This document shows, in pieces, positions 10,182 to 20,443 of a stretch of DNA of 64,000 nt. The notes under the pieces were generated by a model. The model was not told where the DNA came from. It did no database searches and worked only from the letters and a program-made list of their open reading frames with translations. The translations under genes and the position numbers were made by a program. The DNA comes from Pacificibacter maritimus (lineage in GTDB: Bacteria; Pseudomonadota; Alphaproteobacteria; Rhodobacterales; Rhodobacteraceae), in the NCBI RefSeq assembly GCF_003814915.1, contig NZ_RKQK01000004.1, forward strand, positions 186,001 to 250,000, written 5' to 3'. Within the stretch, counting starts at the first letter, position 1; every line of letters starts with the position of its first letter.

Positions 10182-10222
10182 AACGCCTCGAATTTACCTA
10201 TATGGGTGTTCGAGGCGTTTTC
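10182..10222. terminator. Bidirectional terminator between choV and sdaA
   Basis: An 11-bp perfect stem, AACGCCTCGAA with TTCGAGGCGTT, closes a 16-base loop and is followed by TTTTC on the plus strand. It lies between the convergent ends of choV and sdaA, so it can serve both directions, although the T run is better on the plus strand. Confidence 0.85.
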
Positions 10223-10238
10223 ATGACTGTGGCAATTT

Positions 10239-11648
10239 TCAACATTCAGGCAGATTCACCGCAATGCCCCCAGTGGATGTTTCTTTGTATTTCAAATTCA
10301 TATCTCGCCCTGTTTCCAGCATGACTTGGATACAATTATCGAGTGGCATAAAGTGGTCCCCATCGCCGCGCAGCGCCAAAGAGGCAGCGGAAACAGCTTT
10401 GATGGCACCAAGAGCATTGCGCTCAATACAGGGCACTTGCACCAGTCCCGCGGCGGGATCACAGGTCATGCCGAGGTGGTGCTCAAGCGCGATCTCAGCC
10501 GCGTTTTCAACTTGCGTATTGGTCCCGCCCAGAGCCGCGCAAAGCCCCGCCGCAGCCATTGCCGCAGCGGAGCCAACCTCACCCTGACAACCTACTTCGG
10601 CGCCAGAAATTGATGCATTGTGCTTGATGATCCCACCAATGGCCGCTGCTACAAAAAGCAAATCGCGACACCCGTCTTGGGTCGCTCCAATGCAATGATC
10701 GCGGTAGTAGCGCAAAACAGCTGGCACAACGCCCGCAGCACCATTCGTAGGGGATGTGACTACACGCCCGCCTGCTGCATTTTCTTCGTTCACGGCCATC
10801 GCATAGACACTCAGCCAATCATTCACTTGATGCGGTTGCGCTTGGTTATGCCCCTTTTCAGACTGTAGCTTGTCATAAATTGACTTGGCGCGCCGCTTGA
10901 CCTGCAAGCCACCAGGTAAGATGCCGTCTTTGGATAGGCCGCGTTCAATACATTCATCAAATGTCGCCAAGATTTTATCAATTTTATCGTTTAGAGCCGC
11001 GCCATGCAGAACGGTTTCATTGTCCCGTTTCATTTGCGCGATCGATAAATTTGCGGCGGCTCCCATCGAAAGCATGTCTTTCGCGCTGCTAAATGAATAG
11101 GGAAACACTTTGTCTGTGTCTCGCTTATCTGGCGCTGTTGGCAAAGCGCGCTGCCCTGCCATCTCCGCAGCAGTCACGACGAAACCGCCCCCGATAGAAT
11201 AGTAGGTTTGCACATAATAGATATTGCCAGCCTGATCATGGGCGCGCAGCACCATGCCGTTGGCGTGACCTTCCAAAGGTGGCCCAAAGTCAAAAATCAA
11301 ATCTGCGTCGGGCGCAAATTTAAGTGGGGGCAATCCATCGGGAGTGACCTGAGACGTCTCGCGTACATTTCGTTCCAATTCTTCAGCCTGATCTGGATCC
11401 AGCGTATCTGGGCGCTGGCCGCAAAACCCCAATATGACGGCACGATCTGTGGCATGGCCTTTGCCTGTATAGGCGAGTGAACCATGCAAAGTTGCGCTAA
11501 GCCCATACAACTCCCCAGCGCCTGGAATGCGATCAACGCCACTGCGGAGATCATTTAGAAACCGCTCAGCCGCGATCATCGGCCCCATCGTATGTGACGA
11601 TGACGGGCCAATGCCAACTTTGAAGATATCGAAGACCGAAAGAAACAT
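10239..11648 (-). CDS. sdaA: L-serine ammonia-lyase (serine deaminase)
   Basis: A 469-residue iron-sulfur L-serine dehydratase that turns serine into pyruvate and ammonia. The family N-terminus [20 protein letters not shown] is intact. The catalytic core contains [34 protein letters not shown] and [12 protein letters not shown], with cysteines expected to hold the 4Fe-4S cluster. The second of two nearby ATGs is chosen because AAGGA lies six bases before it and abuts the first. Located downstream of soxBDAG, it can remove serine made from sarcosine-derived glycine and methylene-folate. Confidence 0.95.
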   Translation of the reverse strand: MFLSVFDIFKVGIGPSSSHTMGPMIAAERFLNDLRSGVDRIPGAGELYGLSATLHGSLAYTGKGHATDRAVILGFCGQRPDTLDPDQAEELERNVRETSQVTPDGLPPLKFAPDADLIFDFGPPLEGHANGMVLRAHDQAGNIYYVQTYYSIGGGFVVTAAEMAGQRALPTAPDKRDTDKVFPYSFSSAKDMLSMGAAANLSIAQMKRDNETVLHGAALNDKIDKILATFDECIERGLSKDGILPGGLQVKRRAKSIYDKLQSEKGHNQAQPHQVNDWLSVYAMAVNEENAAGGRVVTSPTNGAAGVVPAVLRYYRDHCIGATQDGCRDLLFVAAAIGGIIKHNASISGAEVGCQGEVGSAAAMAAAGLCAALGGTNTQVENAAEIALEHHLGMTCDPAAGLVQVPCIERNALGAIKAVSAASLALRGDGDHFMPLDNCIQVMLETGRDMNLKYKETSTGGIAVNLPEC

Positions 11649-11724
11649 GTGCATTCCTTTTGTAGGTGCTAGCGCCTTGGGCGCTCACGCAAGTGCTACA
11701 TGAGTAAAGACTCTGCGCCTTGGG

Positions 11725-12276
11725 TCAATATGCTTGTGCTGCGAGCTCTCGACATCCGTGCTGCAAAAATTGAAACAGGTGGTCTGCAAAGCTATTCCAA
11801 ACATCCATTCGGTAGGCATTTTCGGCATCGCGCCAAAGCACCACTGTCGCGCTATCAAAGACCGTTCGCCGCCCCTCGCCAACCCTAAGGCTCGCTGGGT
11901 CACGTGGCCAACCCAGTGTCAAAAGCTCGGTCGCTTGCGGGCCGGATATATTGAATGTCACCTCGCGGTGAGAAATGTCTACAAGGCTGTGCGGGACTGA
12001 CGCGTATAATTTTTCGCAAGCCTCGGCAATGTGATCAGAAACATCGCTCAACACCAACCATTCGTCAGGGCCAAGGCATAAGATTTCTGTGCCGCCTTTA
12101 GTATCGCATGCGCCAATTTTCGTGGGTACTGGGATGCCAATTGCTTTGCTAAGTGCCATAAGGTTGGCATTGCGTGAGCGTAAGGATAGGCGCGCCTTGG
12201 GAGGCATGCGGCTGATTTGCACCCCCTGTGTGCCGAACAATAAACCAGCGGGAGAGGTGGCGATAGTATGCGTCAT
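11725..12276 (-). CDS. soxG: Sarcosine oxidase gamma subunit
   Basis: A 183-residue SoxG-like protein, the smallest-domain partner of the GcvT-like part of heterotetrameric sarcosine oxidase. It resembles the folate-binding fold (for example LCLGPDEWLVLSD near 75-90 and VDISHREVTFNISGP near 115). Its ATG overlaps the soxA stop by four bases. It is the last gene of the soxB-D-A-G set. Gamma subunits diverge quickly, so the call leans on gene order and on length, which is normal. Confidence 0.92.
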   Translation of the reverse strand: MTHTIATSPAGLLFGTQGVQISRMPPKARLSLRSRNANLMALSKAIGIPVPTKIGACDTKGGTEILCLGPDEWLVLSDVSDHIAEACEKLYASVPHSLVDISHREVTFNISGPQATELLTLGWPRDPASLRVGEGRRTVFDSATVVLWRDAENAYRMDVWNSFADHLFQFLQHGCRELAAQAY

Positions 12277-15200
12277 AGCATCTCTCCTGAGGGGATTTTC
12301 ACACGGCTATTGCTGGGGTCGAAAAACACCGTCGATGTGATTTTTGCGGCAATAGTGCGGTCGGGCATGGGAATATAGACGGTTTCGCCCATCCTGTTTT
12401 GACCGCATTCCACCAAGGCTAGTGCGATAGGGCGACCCATCGCGTCTGAGTGGTACGAGGATGTGACATGACCCACCATCGTCATCGGGATGGCTTGGTG
12501 TGGATCAAATACAATTTGCGCGCCTTCCTCTAACTTGGTGCCGTCTTCGGTCAGTAGTCCAACAAGATGACGCCTGTTTGAGGCGACCAAATCAGGACGC
12601 ATAAGTCCGCGCATTCCCACAAAGTCTTTCTTGGTCTTTGCAACGGCCCACCCCATTCCTGCGTCATAGGGTGTGACAGTTCCATCCGTGTCTTGGCCGA
12701 CAATGATATAGCCCTTTTCAGCTCGTAAAACGTGCATGGTTTCGGTGCCATATGCAGTGATGCCGTGCTCTTGCCCCGCTTGCCATAGGGTTTCCCAAAG
12801 CTTGCGGCCCATTGGGGCGGGGACATTGATCTCAAATCCGATTTCACCTGTGAAGCTGACGCGGAACAGGCGCGCTGGCATACCTGCAACAGTACATTCC
12901 GCGCAAGACATGTGGGGAAAGGCATCTTCGGTAAGTTCAACACCGTCAACAAGTGGCGCCAGAAGCTTAGCCGCTTTTGGACCGTTTAAAGCGATCGTAG
13001 ACCAATTTTCGGTGGTCGAGGTTAGCCAGACATCAAGATCAGGCCACTCAGTTTGCAGGTAGTCTTCCATCATATTCATCACACGTGCAGCACCGCCCGT
13101 GGTCGTGGTGACGTGAAAGCAGTCTTGGGACATGCGTCCTATAACCCCATCATCACGGATGAAACCGTCATCCCCTAAAAGCAAACCATAGCGGCATCGG
13201 CCTGCTGCAAGTTTTGTCCACGGATTGGTGTACATGCGGTTCATAAATTCGACTGCGTCAGGGCCGACCACTTCGATTTTTCCTAAAGTTGAAGCGTCAA
13301 AGATCCCCACATGCGCGCGCGTTGTGCGACACTCGCGACCTACTGCCGTGTCCATGTCTTCGCCACGTTTGGGGAAATAGCGCGCGCGGCGCCACTGGCC
13401 GACAGGTTCAAAAACCGCACCATTTTCTTGGGCCCAACTGTCGATCTGCGTCTTGCGCGTGATCTCGAAATGATCCCCGCGATGATAGCCAGCGAAGGCG
13501 CCGAATGTTGTGGGCGTATAAGGGGGGCGGAATGTGGTCAATCCCACTTGCGGCTGGGGTTTGTTTAAGGCATCTGCCGCGATATTCAGTCCGTTGATGT
13601 TGGACATCTTGCCTTGGTCCGTGGCCATCCCATTGGTGGTATAGCGTTTAACATGTTCGATGGATCTCATGCCTTCGCGCACTGCAAGACGAAGGTCTTT
13701 GGCAGTGACATCATTTTGAAAATCAACAAAGGCTTTGGCTTTGCCGCTGCTTTTATCTGTTGGCAATTCGATCTGCGAAACCCCAGACCCAATGCGATCA
13801 TGCGTAACTTTATGCTGGCGTGTTTGGCTTTCTTTTCCTAGCGCCATCGCCACTTTGACGCCTGCTGACGCGCCGTCGATCAGCACGTTTTCTATCCCCC
13901 AAAGGCCGCGACTGGCGCCTGCGATTGTACAATCCTCAGGTGTATCCTTTGGCAAAAACGTGGTTTGATCCTCATTCCATGTCAAACTGCCTTTGGTATG
14001 CGAAAACAGATGCAAAGAGGGCGTCCAGCCGCCGGACATCAAAAGTGCATCGCATGGGATGATTAAACCATCTCCTGCCTTGCCATCATCAATAGGATTT
14101 ACGCGAATACTTGAAACACGCAAACGGCCCGAAGTGGCTGTGACTGTGTGGGAGAGTTTCATCCCGATACCGCGCATTCGGGCTTGGGATTGCAACTCTT
14201 CATCGACAGTTTCACGCGTGTCTACAATTGCGCGAACATCTGCGCCAGCATCAGCCAGATCAAAAGCTGCGTCCCACGCGCTGTCATGGCTGGTAATGAT
14301 AACTGGGCGTTTTCCAACAAGCACGCCGTAACGATTTAAATAGGTTTGCGCAGAGCCAGCAAGCATGACGCCCGGCCTGTCGTTGCCATGGAACACCAAA
14401 GGTTTTTCCAATGCGCCTTGAGCCAAAATCACTTGCTTGGCACGCACGTGCCACATGCGTTCACGTGGCGTGTCTTTAGGAAGGTCACTGAGATGATCTG
14501 TTAGCTTTTCAACCATTCCGATCATATTTTGATGATAATACCCGATTGCAGTCGTGCGGGTCATGATTTTAACCCCAAGGGATCGCAGGCTCACGAGTTC
14601 TGCGGCAAGCCAATCCCAAGAGGGCATCCCATTTATTTCGGCATTGGGCTTTGATAAAAGTGTTCCACCACATTCCACATTTTCGTCAATCAAAACGACG
14701 TTTACGCCGCCAACCGCTGCTGCACGCGCTGCTGCCAAACCTGTTGGGCCTGCGCCAACAATCAAAACATCGCAGTGCAAATTGCGTGACGCATAGGTGT
14801 CAGGATCTTCTTCTGTTGGTGACACGCCTAGACCCGCAGCTTTGCGAATAAAAGGTTCATAGACTTTGTGCCAAAAGTTTTTAGGCCACATGAATGTCTT
14901 GTAATAAAACCCTGCTGAAAACAGCATATAGGCGAAATCATTTATCGCCCCGATGTCGAATTTAAGGTTGGGGAATTTGTTTTGCGAAGTCGTCTCCAAC
15001 CCATCCCAGATCTCTTGAACTGTTGCGCGGGTATTGGGTTCAAATTGACCCGCTCCACGACGCGTGCCTATCAGAGCGTTCGGTTCCTCTGATCCCGCAG
15101 TTACAGGTCCACGCGGGCGGTGATATTTAAACGAGCGTCCCATCAGGTGCACGCCATTTGCCAACAAAGCAGAGGCAACCGTGTCTCCTGCGCAGCCCTC

Positions 15201-15281
15201 AAATCGTTTTCCATCAAAGGTAAATGTGACGGGTTGCCCTGTATCAACGCGGCCTTTGCCTGCGACGCGGTAAGTGGTCAT
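12273..15281 (-). CDS. soxA: Sarcosine oxidase alpha subunit
   Basis: A 1002-residue alpha subunit of heterotetrameric sarcosine oxidase, which oxidises sarcosine to glycine and loads the methyl carbon onto tetrahydrofolate. An N-terminal 2Fe-2S-like domain (VTFTFDGKRFEGCAGDTVASALL, about 18-40) lacks the full ferredoxin cysteine set, as usual in SoxA. A FAD/NAD domain follows, with DVLIVGAGPTGLAAARAAA near 173. The C-terminal GcvT-like folate domain covers roughly 600-1000, with RVSFTGEIGFEINVP inside. Both ends are coupled: it overlaps soxD upstream and soxG downstream by four bases. Confidence 0.96.
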   Translation of the reverse strand: MTTYRVAGKGRVDTGQPVTFTFDGKRFEGCAGDTVASALLANGVHLMGRSFKYHRPRGPVTAGSEEPNALIGTRRGAGQFEPNTRATVQEIWDGLETTSQNKFPNLKFDIGAINDFAYMLFSAGFYYKTFMWPKNFWHKVYEPFIRKAAGLGVSPTEEDPDTYASRNLHCDVLIVGAGPTGLAAARAAAVGGVNVVLIDENVECGGTLLSKPNAEINGMPSWDWLAAELVSLRSLGVKIMTRTTAIGYYHQNMIGMVEKLTDHLSDLPKDTPRERMWHVRAKQVILAQGALEKPLVFHGNDRPGVMLAGSAQTYLNRYGVLVGKRPVIITSHDSAWDAAFDLADAGADVRAIVDTRETVDEELQSQARMRGIGMKLSHTVTATSGRLRVSSIRVNPIDDGKAGDGLIIPCDALLMSGGWTPSLHLFSHTKGSLTWNEDQTTFLPKDTPEDCTIAGASRGLWGIENVLIDGASAGVKVAMALGKESQTRQHKVTHDRIGSGVSQIELPTDKSSGKAKAFVDFQNDVTAKDLRLAVREGMRSIEHVKRYTTNGMATDQGKMSNINGLNIAADALNKPQPQVGLTTFRPPYTPTTFGAFAGYHRGDHFEITRKTQIDSWAQENGAVFEPVGQWRRARYFPKRGEDMDTAVGRECRTTRAHVGIFDASTLGKIEVVGPDAVEFMNRMYTNPWTKLAAGRCRYGLLLGDDGFIRDDGVIGRMSQDCFHVTTTTGGAARVMNMMEDYLQTEWPDLDVWLTSTTENWSTIALNGPKAAKLLAPLVDGVELTEDAFPHMSCAECTVAGMPARLFRVSFTGEIGFEINVPAPMGRKLWETLWQAGQEHGITAYGTETMHVLRAEKGYIIVGQDTDGTVTPYDAGMGWAVAKTKKDFVGMRGLMRPDLVASNRRHLVGLLTEDGTKLEEGAQIVFDPHQAIPMTMVGHVTSSYHSDAMGRPIALALVECGQNRMGETVYIPMPDRTIAAKITSTVFFDPSNSRVKIPSGEML

Positions 15282-15580
15282 GTTGCATCTCCCGCGAGTT
15301 CAGTCAAATTGGGGCGTGGTTCACCAGCTTTATAGGTGATCAAAAATTTATCGCTGACCGTGTCACGTGCTGCATTAAAAAAACGCGCGCAGCCATGAAA
15401 ATGACGCCAGCGCTCGAAATGCACGCCTTTGACATTTTGACGGATGAACAAAAACTCTGCCCAGTCTTGATCACTGAGTTCCGAAGGCGTTTCGGCGCGC
15501 AGGACATGCGCCTCGCCTGCGTAGACAAATTCAGCTTCGGGCAAGGTTTCTTCGCAATAGGGGCAATTGATCAAAAGCAT
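15278..15580 (-). CDS. soxD: Sarcosine oxidase delta subunit
   Basis: A 100-residue zinc-binding delta subunit. The start MLLINCPYCEE is chosen because it matches family length and TAAGGATATATCG, holding a ribosome-binding site, lies just upstream; an in-frame upstream start would overlap soxB. Zinc ligands are the CPYC pair near residues 6-9 and a His/Cys pair in HFHGCARFF. It lies 10 bases after soxB and overlaps soxA by four. Confidence 0.93.
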   Translation of the reverse strand: MLLINCPYCEETLPEAEFVYAGEAHVLRAETPSELSDQDWAEFLFIRQNVKGVHFERWRHFHGCARFFNAARDTVSDKFLITYKAGEPRPNLTELAGDAT

Positions 15581-15590
15581 CGATATATCC

Positions 15591-16844
15591 TTAGTGAGCC
15601 ACAGCAGCGGCAGCTGCTTCATCAATCAAGCGGCCCGTTTGGAAGCGCTCTAGCGTGAAGGGTGCGTTGATTGGGTGCGGCGTATCTTTGGCGATGGTCC
15701 AGGCGAATGTATGGGCAGCGCCGGGTGTAGCTTTGAACCCGCCAGTGCCCCATCCGCAGTTGACGTATAGGTTTGGCACGGGCGTTTTAGAAATAATGGC
15801 AGACCGGTCGGGCGTCACATCAACAATTCCCCCCCATTTGCGCAGCATGCGCATGCGGTTGAACATTGGAAATATTTCGGTGATCGCAGCGACGGTGTGT
15901 TCGATCAAGGGCAGGCCGCCACGTTGCGAATAGGACGTGTATTGATCTGTGCCAGAGCCAATGACCAATTCGCCTTTGTCGGACTGCGAGATATAGGCGT
16001 GCACAGCGTTCGACATGACCACACAGGGGAATATCGGCTTTACGGGTTCCGACACGAGCGCTTGCAAAGGATAGCTTTCCAGCGGCAATCGAACATCGGC
16101 AGTTTGCATAACCACCGACGTATGTCCCGCGGCTGAGACGGCGACCTTCTTGGCTTTGATAAACCCTTTTGCGGTTTCAACACCTGCAACGGATCCATCA
16201 GGATGGCGACGAATGGCCGTTACGGCACAGTTCTGGATGATATCAACACCCCGTGCTGCTGCGCCTCTTGCGTAACCCCATGCCACGGCATCATGGCGCG
16301 CTGTACCTGCGCGTTCTTGCAAAGCGCCGCCCATAACGGGGTAGCGGGCATGTTGCGAAATACTCAAGGGTGGACAGTAGTCTTTACATTCCTGAGGTGT
16401 GAGCCAGCGATTATCAACGCCGTTCAATCGGTTCGCATGAATGTGACGACTAAAGCTTTGAACATCGTGGACATTATGCGCCAACATCAAAACACCGCGG
16501 CGCGAATACATGACGTTGTAATTCAACTCTTGACTGAGGTTTTCCCATAGATCGACAGAGTGATCGTATAGTTTAGCGCTTTCATCATACAGGTAATTTG
16601 ACCGAATAATGGTCGTGTTGCGTCCAGTGTTGCCACCGCCAAGCCAACCTTTGTCGATGACAGCGACATTGGTGATGCCGTGCTCTTTGGCTAAATAGTA
16701 GGCCGCGCCCAGTCCATGCCCGCCAGCCCCAACAATAACGACATCGTATTCGTCTTTGGGCTGACTGTCTGGCCACTGCTCTGTCCAGTTTTTATTGCTC
16801 GAGACAGCATTTTTAAGAAGGTTAAAAGCGTTGAAGCGCGTCAT
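15591..16844 (-). CDS. soxB: Sarcosine oxidase beta subunit
   Basis: A 417-residue DAO-family flavoprotein, the catalytic beta subunit that binds FAD and covalent FMN. The N-terminal dinucleotide fold is [23 protein letters not shown] (about 34-56), followed by [19 protein letters not shown]. The C-terminal FAD contact is [20 protein letters not shown]. First gene of soxB-D-A-G, its promoter should lie in the 16845-17017 gap. Length and motif set are complete. Confidence 0.96.
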   Translation of the reverse strand: MTRFNAFNLLKNAVSSNKNWTEQWPDSQPKDEYDVVIVGAGGHGLGAAYYLAKEHGITNVAVIDKGWLGGGNTGRNTTIIRSNYLYDESAKLYDHSVDLWENLSQELNYNVMYSRRGVLMLAHNVHDVQSFSRHIHANRLNGVDNRWLTPQECKDYCPPLSISQHARYPVMGGALQERAGTARHDAVAWGYARGAAARGVDIIQNCAVTAIRRHPDGSVAGVETAKGFIKAKKVAVSAAGHTSVVMQTADVRLPLESYPLQALVSEPVKPIFPCVVMSNAVHAYISQSDKGELVIGSGTDQYTSYSQRGGLPLIEHTVAAITEIFPMFNRMRMLRKWGGIVDVTPDRSAIISKTPVPNLYVNCGWGTGGFKATPGAAHTFAWTIAKDTPHPINAPFTLERFQTGRLIDEAAAAAVAH

Positions 16845-17017
16845 GGCGGTCCCTAACAGACAAGATCTCTAGGAAACTCTACCCCCCAATCTGTCATGCT
16901 CATTGAACTTTTGCGACACTACCGAAGAAGATCAACGTCATTTCAATGTTGGCACAGCCAAAATCTGACATCGGGGCGCCACCTTAACTATGGATATTTG
17001 GGGTGTCGTGTGATGCC

Positions 17018-17050
17018 ACAAAAAACGCCGCCCCGTATAGGAGCGGCGTT
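17018..17050 (-). terminator. Rho-independent terminator of ilvD
   Basis: Read on the minus strand, AACGCCGC pairs with GCGGCGTT around an 11-base loop and is followed by a T run (TTTTTT with the stem end). It lies about 20 bases after the ilvD stop. Confidence 0.9.
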
Positions 17051-17071
17051 CTAACGCTTCAATAAACAGTA

Positions 17072-18919
17072 CTATTTTTTATCGTTTGGCAGTATGCGCA
17101 CCGCGCCCGTAGCAGCCGAGGATGCAAACGCTGCATAAGCTTTGAGGGCTGTCGACACAAAGCGTGGGCGATCTTTTGCGGGGCCCCACGGAAGGGGGCC
17201 TGCAGCTTCGCGGCGCTTTGCGATCTCTGCATCAGAAATAGCAAGTTTGATAGAGCGGTTCGGAATATCGATTTCAATCGGATCCCCGTTTTGTACCAAG
17301 CCAATCAAGCCACCTTCAGCCGCTTCAGGTGAGACGTGGCCAATAGACAGGCCGGACGTGCCGCCTGAAAAACGACCATCCGTAAGCAAGGCGCATTTCT
17401 TGCCTAAGCCTTTGGATTTCAAATAAGATGTAGGGTACAGCATTTCCTGCATACCAGGTCCGCCCTGCGGGCCTTCAAAGCGAATGACCACCACATCACC
17501 AGCTTCAACTTTGCGGGTCAAAATGCCATCAACCGCATCGTCTTGGCTATCAAACACATGCGCCTTACCGTTAAAGGTCAAATTGCTTTCATCAACGCCA
17601 GCGGTTTTCACAATGCAGCCGTTTTCAGCGATATTGCCGAATAAAACAGCTAAGCCGCCATCTTTAGAAAAGGCATGTTCAACCGAGCGCACAACGCCGT
17701 TTTCACGATCTGAATCCAGCTCTTTGTACCGGTTGTTCGTAGAAAATGCTTGTGTCGTGCGCACGCCACCAGGGGCGGCGCGGTAAAATGAATCAGTTTC
17801 AGGCGTATTTGCGACCTTAATGTCCCATTGGGAAATAGCCTGTGCCATTGTGTCGGAATGCACAGTCGGTACATCGCCGTGCAGCAACCCGCCACGGTGC
17901 AATTCACCTAAGATGCCAAAAATACCACCCGCGCGGTGAATGTCTTCCATGTGGACGTTGATCGTGTTCGGGGCAACCTTACACAGACACGGCACCTTGC
18001 GCGACAATCGGTCCATGTCGGCCATAGTGAAATCGACACCACCTTCGTGAGCAATCGCCAAAAGGTGCAGCACTGTATTCGTTGACCCGCCCATCGCGAT
18101 ATCCAGCGACATGGCATTCTCAAAGGCTTCAAAACTCGCAATGTCACGCGGCAAGAGGCCCGGTTTTTCGTCTTCGTAATGCGCTTTTGTGATCTCAACG
18201 ATCTTACGACCTGCTTCCAAGAACAGGCGTTTGCGGTCGATGTGCGTGGCCAAAGTTGAACCATTTCCGGGCAAAGCAAGGCCAAGCGCTTCGGCCAAAC
18301 AGTTCATTGAATTCGCGGTGAACATACCTGAACAAGATCCACAGGTCGGACAGGCGTTTTCTTCGATATGCTGAACTTGCTCATCGGTGAAGCTATCGTC
18401 AGCGGCGGCAACCATGGCGTCAACCAAATCGACCTTGTTCATCTCAAGGTCGTCGATGGTGACTTTGCCCGCTTCCATCGGTCCACCAGATACAAAGATC
18501 ACAGGAATGTTCAGGCGCATGGCCGCCATCATCATGCCTGGAGTAATTTTGTCGCAGTTGGAAATACAAACCATCGCATCCGCACAATGCGCGTTGACCA
18601 TATATTCCACAGAATCCGCAATCAATTCGCGTGAGGGCAGCGAATAAAGCATCCCGTCGTGACCCATCGCGATCCCGTCATCCACGGCAATCGTGTTGAA
18701 CTCTTTAGCAACACCACCTGCATCTTCGATTTCGCGCGCAACCATTTGCCCCAAATCTTTCAAGTGAACATGTCCAGGTACAAACTGCGTGAAAGAATTC
18801 ACAACAGCGATAATAGGCTTGCCAAAATCGCCATCTTTCATGCCTGTTGCGCGCCATAGTCCGCGCGCACCAGCCATATTGCGACCATGGGTTGAGCGGC
18901 GTGATTTATAATGAGGCAT
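17072..18919 (-). CDS. ilvD: Dihydroxy-acid dehydratase IlvD
   Basis: A 615-residue dehydratase of the IlvD/Edd family, in the branched-chain amino acid pathway. It dehydrates 2,3-dihydroxy-isovalerate and -methylvalerate to the keto acids that give valine and isoleucine. Cluster and metal ligands are visible in [11 protein letters not shown] (about 118-128) and [18 protein letters not shown] (about 190-210), with the substrate-side stretch [12 protein letters not shown] near 515. Length matches the long IlvD class rather than sugar-acid dehydratases, although LacI and TRAP genes nearby keep the second option in mind. A strong terminator follows. Confidence 0.93.
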   Translation of the reverse strand: MPHYKSRRSTHGRNMAGARGLWRATGMKDGDFGKPIIAVVNSFTQFVPGHVHLKDLGQMVAREIEDAGGVAKEFNTIAVDDGIAMGHDGMLYSLPSRELIADSVEYMVNAHCADAMVCISNCDKITPGMMMAAMRLNIPVIFVSGGPMEAGKVTIDDLEMNKVDLVDAMVAAADDSFTDEQVQHIEENACPTCGSCSGMFTANSMNCLAEALGLALPGNGSTLATHIDRKRLFLEAGRKIVEITKAHYEDEKPGLLPRDIASFEAFENAMSLDIAMGGSTNTVLHLLAIAHEGGVDFTMADMDRLSRKVPCLCKVAPNTINVHMEDIHRAGGIFGILGELHRGGLLHGDVPTVHSDTMAQAISQWDIKVANTPETDSFYRAAPGGVRTTQAFSTNNRYKELDSDRENGVVRSVEHAFSKDGGLAVLFGNIAENGCIVKTAGVDESNLTFNGKAHVFDSQDDAVDGILTRKVEAGDVVVIRFEGPQGGPGMQEMLYPTSYLKSKGLGKKCALLTDGRFSGGTSGLSIGHVSPEAAEGGLIGLVQNGDPIEIDIPNRSIKLAISDAEIAKRREAAGPLPWGPAKDRPRFVSTALKAYAAFASSAATGAVRILPNDKK

Positions 18920-19043
18920 GGTGTGCTAACTTTCGTATTCACAAAGGGTGAAGCGCGCCGAACCTATTTAGGCTGCGCGCTGTTTGGCAGCTATATAACC
19001 GCTTCGTTCCGCAATTTCCAGACGAGCAAGTGGTCCAAATTTG

Positions 19044-20093
19044 CTAGAGTTTTTTGAGACGTTTTAACGTATCACCGAAATCAAGCGAGGGTTCTAGCGA
19101 TATCAACTCTTTGCCGCCCGTTTCGGGGGATTCCGCGCGGCTGGCGATAATGCGCGCAGCTTCGCGGCCAATTTCAACACGACACGCATCCATCGTGGCT
19201 AATTGGCGGGGAAGGCCATCTAAAAATTCGATTCCGTTGAAACCTGCCAATCCCACTTCACCAGGTACGTCGATACCTTTGTCCAAACAATGCAACAAGC
19301 CGCCAGCGCCAATCATGTCGTTGGAGTAGTATAGGAAATCCAAGTCGGGTGTGCGTGCCAAAATAGTTTCGGTCATTTCGCGCCCTTTGGCCAATGCAGA
19401 TCCTCCAGAATAAAATTCTTGATCTGCCACTTCTAAACCGGCTTTGGCCAATGTTTCTGTGAATCCTTCGAACCGTTTGCGGGCTCGGTGATCAAGGGGC
19501 ATTTTAGTTCCAAGGAAGCCAATTTTCTTATAGCCAGCGTCAAGAATGGCTTTCGCCATTTTGCGCCCAGCGCGGCGGTGGGAAATGCCGACAGCGGCAT
19601 CAATAGCCGACCCATCTGTATCCATGATTTCGACAATAGGAATACCCGCTGCCCCAAGCATCGCCTTGGCGGCGTCCGTATGCTCAAGTCCCGCGATGAT
19701 AACGCCAGAGGGACGCCAAGACAGCATTTCATACAAAACGGCTTCTTCGCGTTCGGGCTTGTAATGGGTGACGCCCACAACTGGTTGCAGTTCTGTGTCG
19801 TCAAGGATTTCTGAGATACCAGTCATAACCTCGGGAAAGACCATGTTTGACAGCGACGGGATGATCACCGCCACTAGATTGACGCGCGACGATGCAAGTG
19901 AGCCAGCTATCTTATTAGGCACATATCCTAACTCACGTGCGGCGGTGAGAACCTTTTCGCGCGTGGCATCTGACACATCTCCGCGATTTCGCAAAACGCG
20001 GCTCACAGTCATTTCCGAAACACCTGAAGCTTCGGACACATCTCGTAGGGTCAAGGGCCTTTTGGGCAAGGGTTGGATAGGCACTTGAGTCAT
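19044..20093 (-). CDS. LacI-family transcriptional regulator (GntR-like)
   Basis: A 349-residue LacI regulator. The N-terminal helix-turn-helix is TLRDVSEASGVSEMTVSRVLRN (about 15-36), followed by hinge helix residues KIAGSLASSRVNLVAVIIPSL. The periplasmic-binding-like core includes PIVEIMDTDGSAIDAAVGISH, which resembles gluconate repressors of the E. coli GntR type. A GntR-style palindrome lies 76 to 89 bases before its start, and a near-identical copy precedes dctQ about 2 kb away. It probably represses itself and the TRAP cassette. The ligand is likely a sugar acid or related hydroxy acid; this is inference. Confidence 0.88.
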   Translation of the reverse strand: MTQVPIQPLPKRPLTLRDVSEASGVSEMTVSRVLRNRGDVSDATREKVLTAARELGYVPNKIAGSLASSRVNLVAVIIPSLSNMVFPEVMTGISEILDDTELQPVVGVTHYKPEREEAVLYEMLSWRPSGVIIAGLEHTDAAKAMLGAAGIPIVEIMDTDGSAIDAAVGISHRRAGRKMAKAILDAGYKKIGFLGTKMPLDHRARKRFEGFTETLAKAGLEVADQEFYSGGSALAKGREMTETILARTPDLDFLYYSNDMIGAGGLLHCLDKGIDVPGEVGLAGFNGIEFLDGLPRQLATMDACRVEIGREAARIIASRAESPETGGKELISLEPSLDFGDTLKRLKKL

Positions 20094-20168
20094 GGTTTGG
20101 TCTCCAGAATATTGTTACGCTTACAGTACATGGAAAATCGGCCTTGTCCATGCGGAGAGATCGCGCTA

Positions 20169-20182
20169 TGTTAACGCTAACA
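20169..20182. promoter_or_regulatory. LacI-family operator upstream of the GntR-like gene
   Basis: TGTTAACGCTAACA is a near-perfect palindrome of the GntR/LacI type (TGTTAnCGnTAACA). It lies upstream of the divergently placed LacI-family gene and differs by one base from the site before dctQ. Confidence 0.7.
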
Positions 20183-20263
20183 GGTCAGAATATATGTTTT
20201 GCCCGTGCAAATATCCGAATCGTCCTGCAAGCTCTCTAAAGTCTCAGTGCGATCTCGGATTTA

Positions 20264-20297
20264 AAGGGGGAGTGGTGGGCCAAATTCGCTCCCCCTT
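20264..20297. terminator. G-rich hairpin before the tRNA gene
   Basis: AAGGGGGAG and CTCCCCCTT form a 9-bp stem with a 16-base loop. It lies between the LacI gene and tRNA-Arg. No gene clearly ends here, so it may be an isolated terminator or a structural remnant. Confidence 0.4.
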
Positions 20298-20366
20298 ACT
20301 TCACCCATACAAAAATTAGTTTTCGCCGCCTTGAACTCTTATCATTGCTAGGTAAAACAGACCCGT

Positions 20367-20443
20367 GGTCCCGTGGCTCAACTGGATAGAGCAGCCCCCT
20401 CCTAAGGGGCAGGTTGCAGGTTCGAATCCTGCCGGGGTCACCA
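20367..20443 (+). tRNA. tRNA-Arg (anticodon CCU)
   Basis: A full cloverleaf can be drawn. The acceptor stem is GGTCCCG with CGGGGTC (two G-U pairs). The D stem is GCTC/GAGC. The anticodon stem is GCCCC/GGGGC with loop CTCCTAA, giving anticodon CCT. The T arm is GCAGG-TTCGAAT-CCTGC. Discriminator A and an encoded CCA follow, for 77 bases in all. tRNA-Arg(CCU) is a common integration site, and the next 1.1 kb lacks clear genes. Confidence 0.97.
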
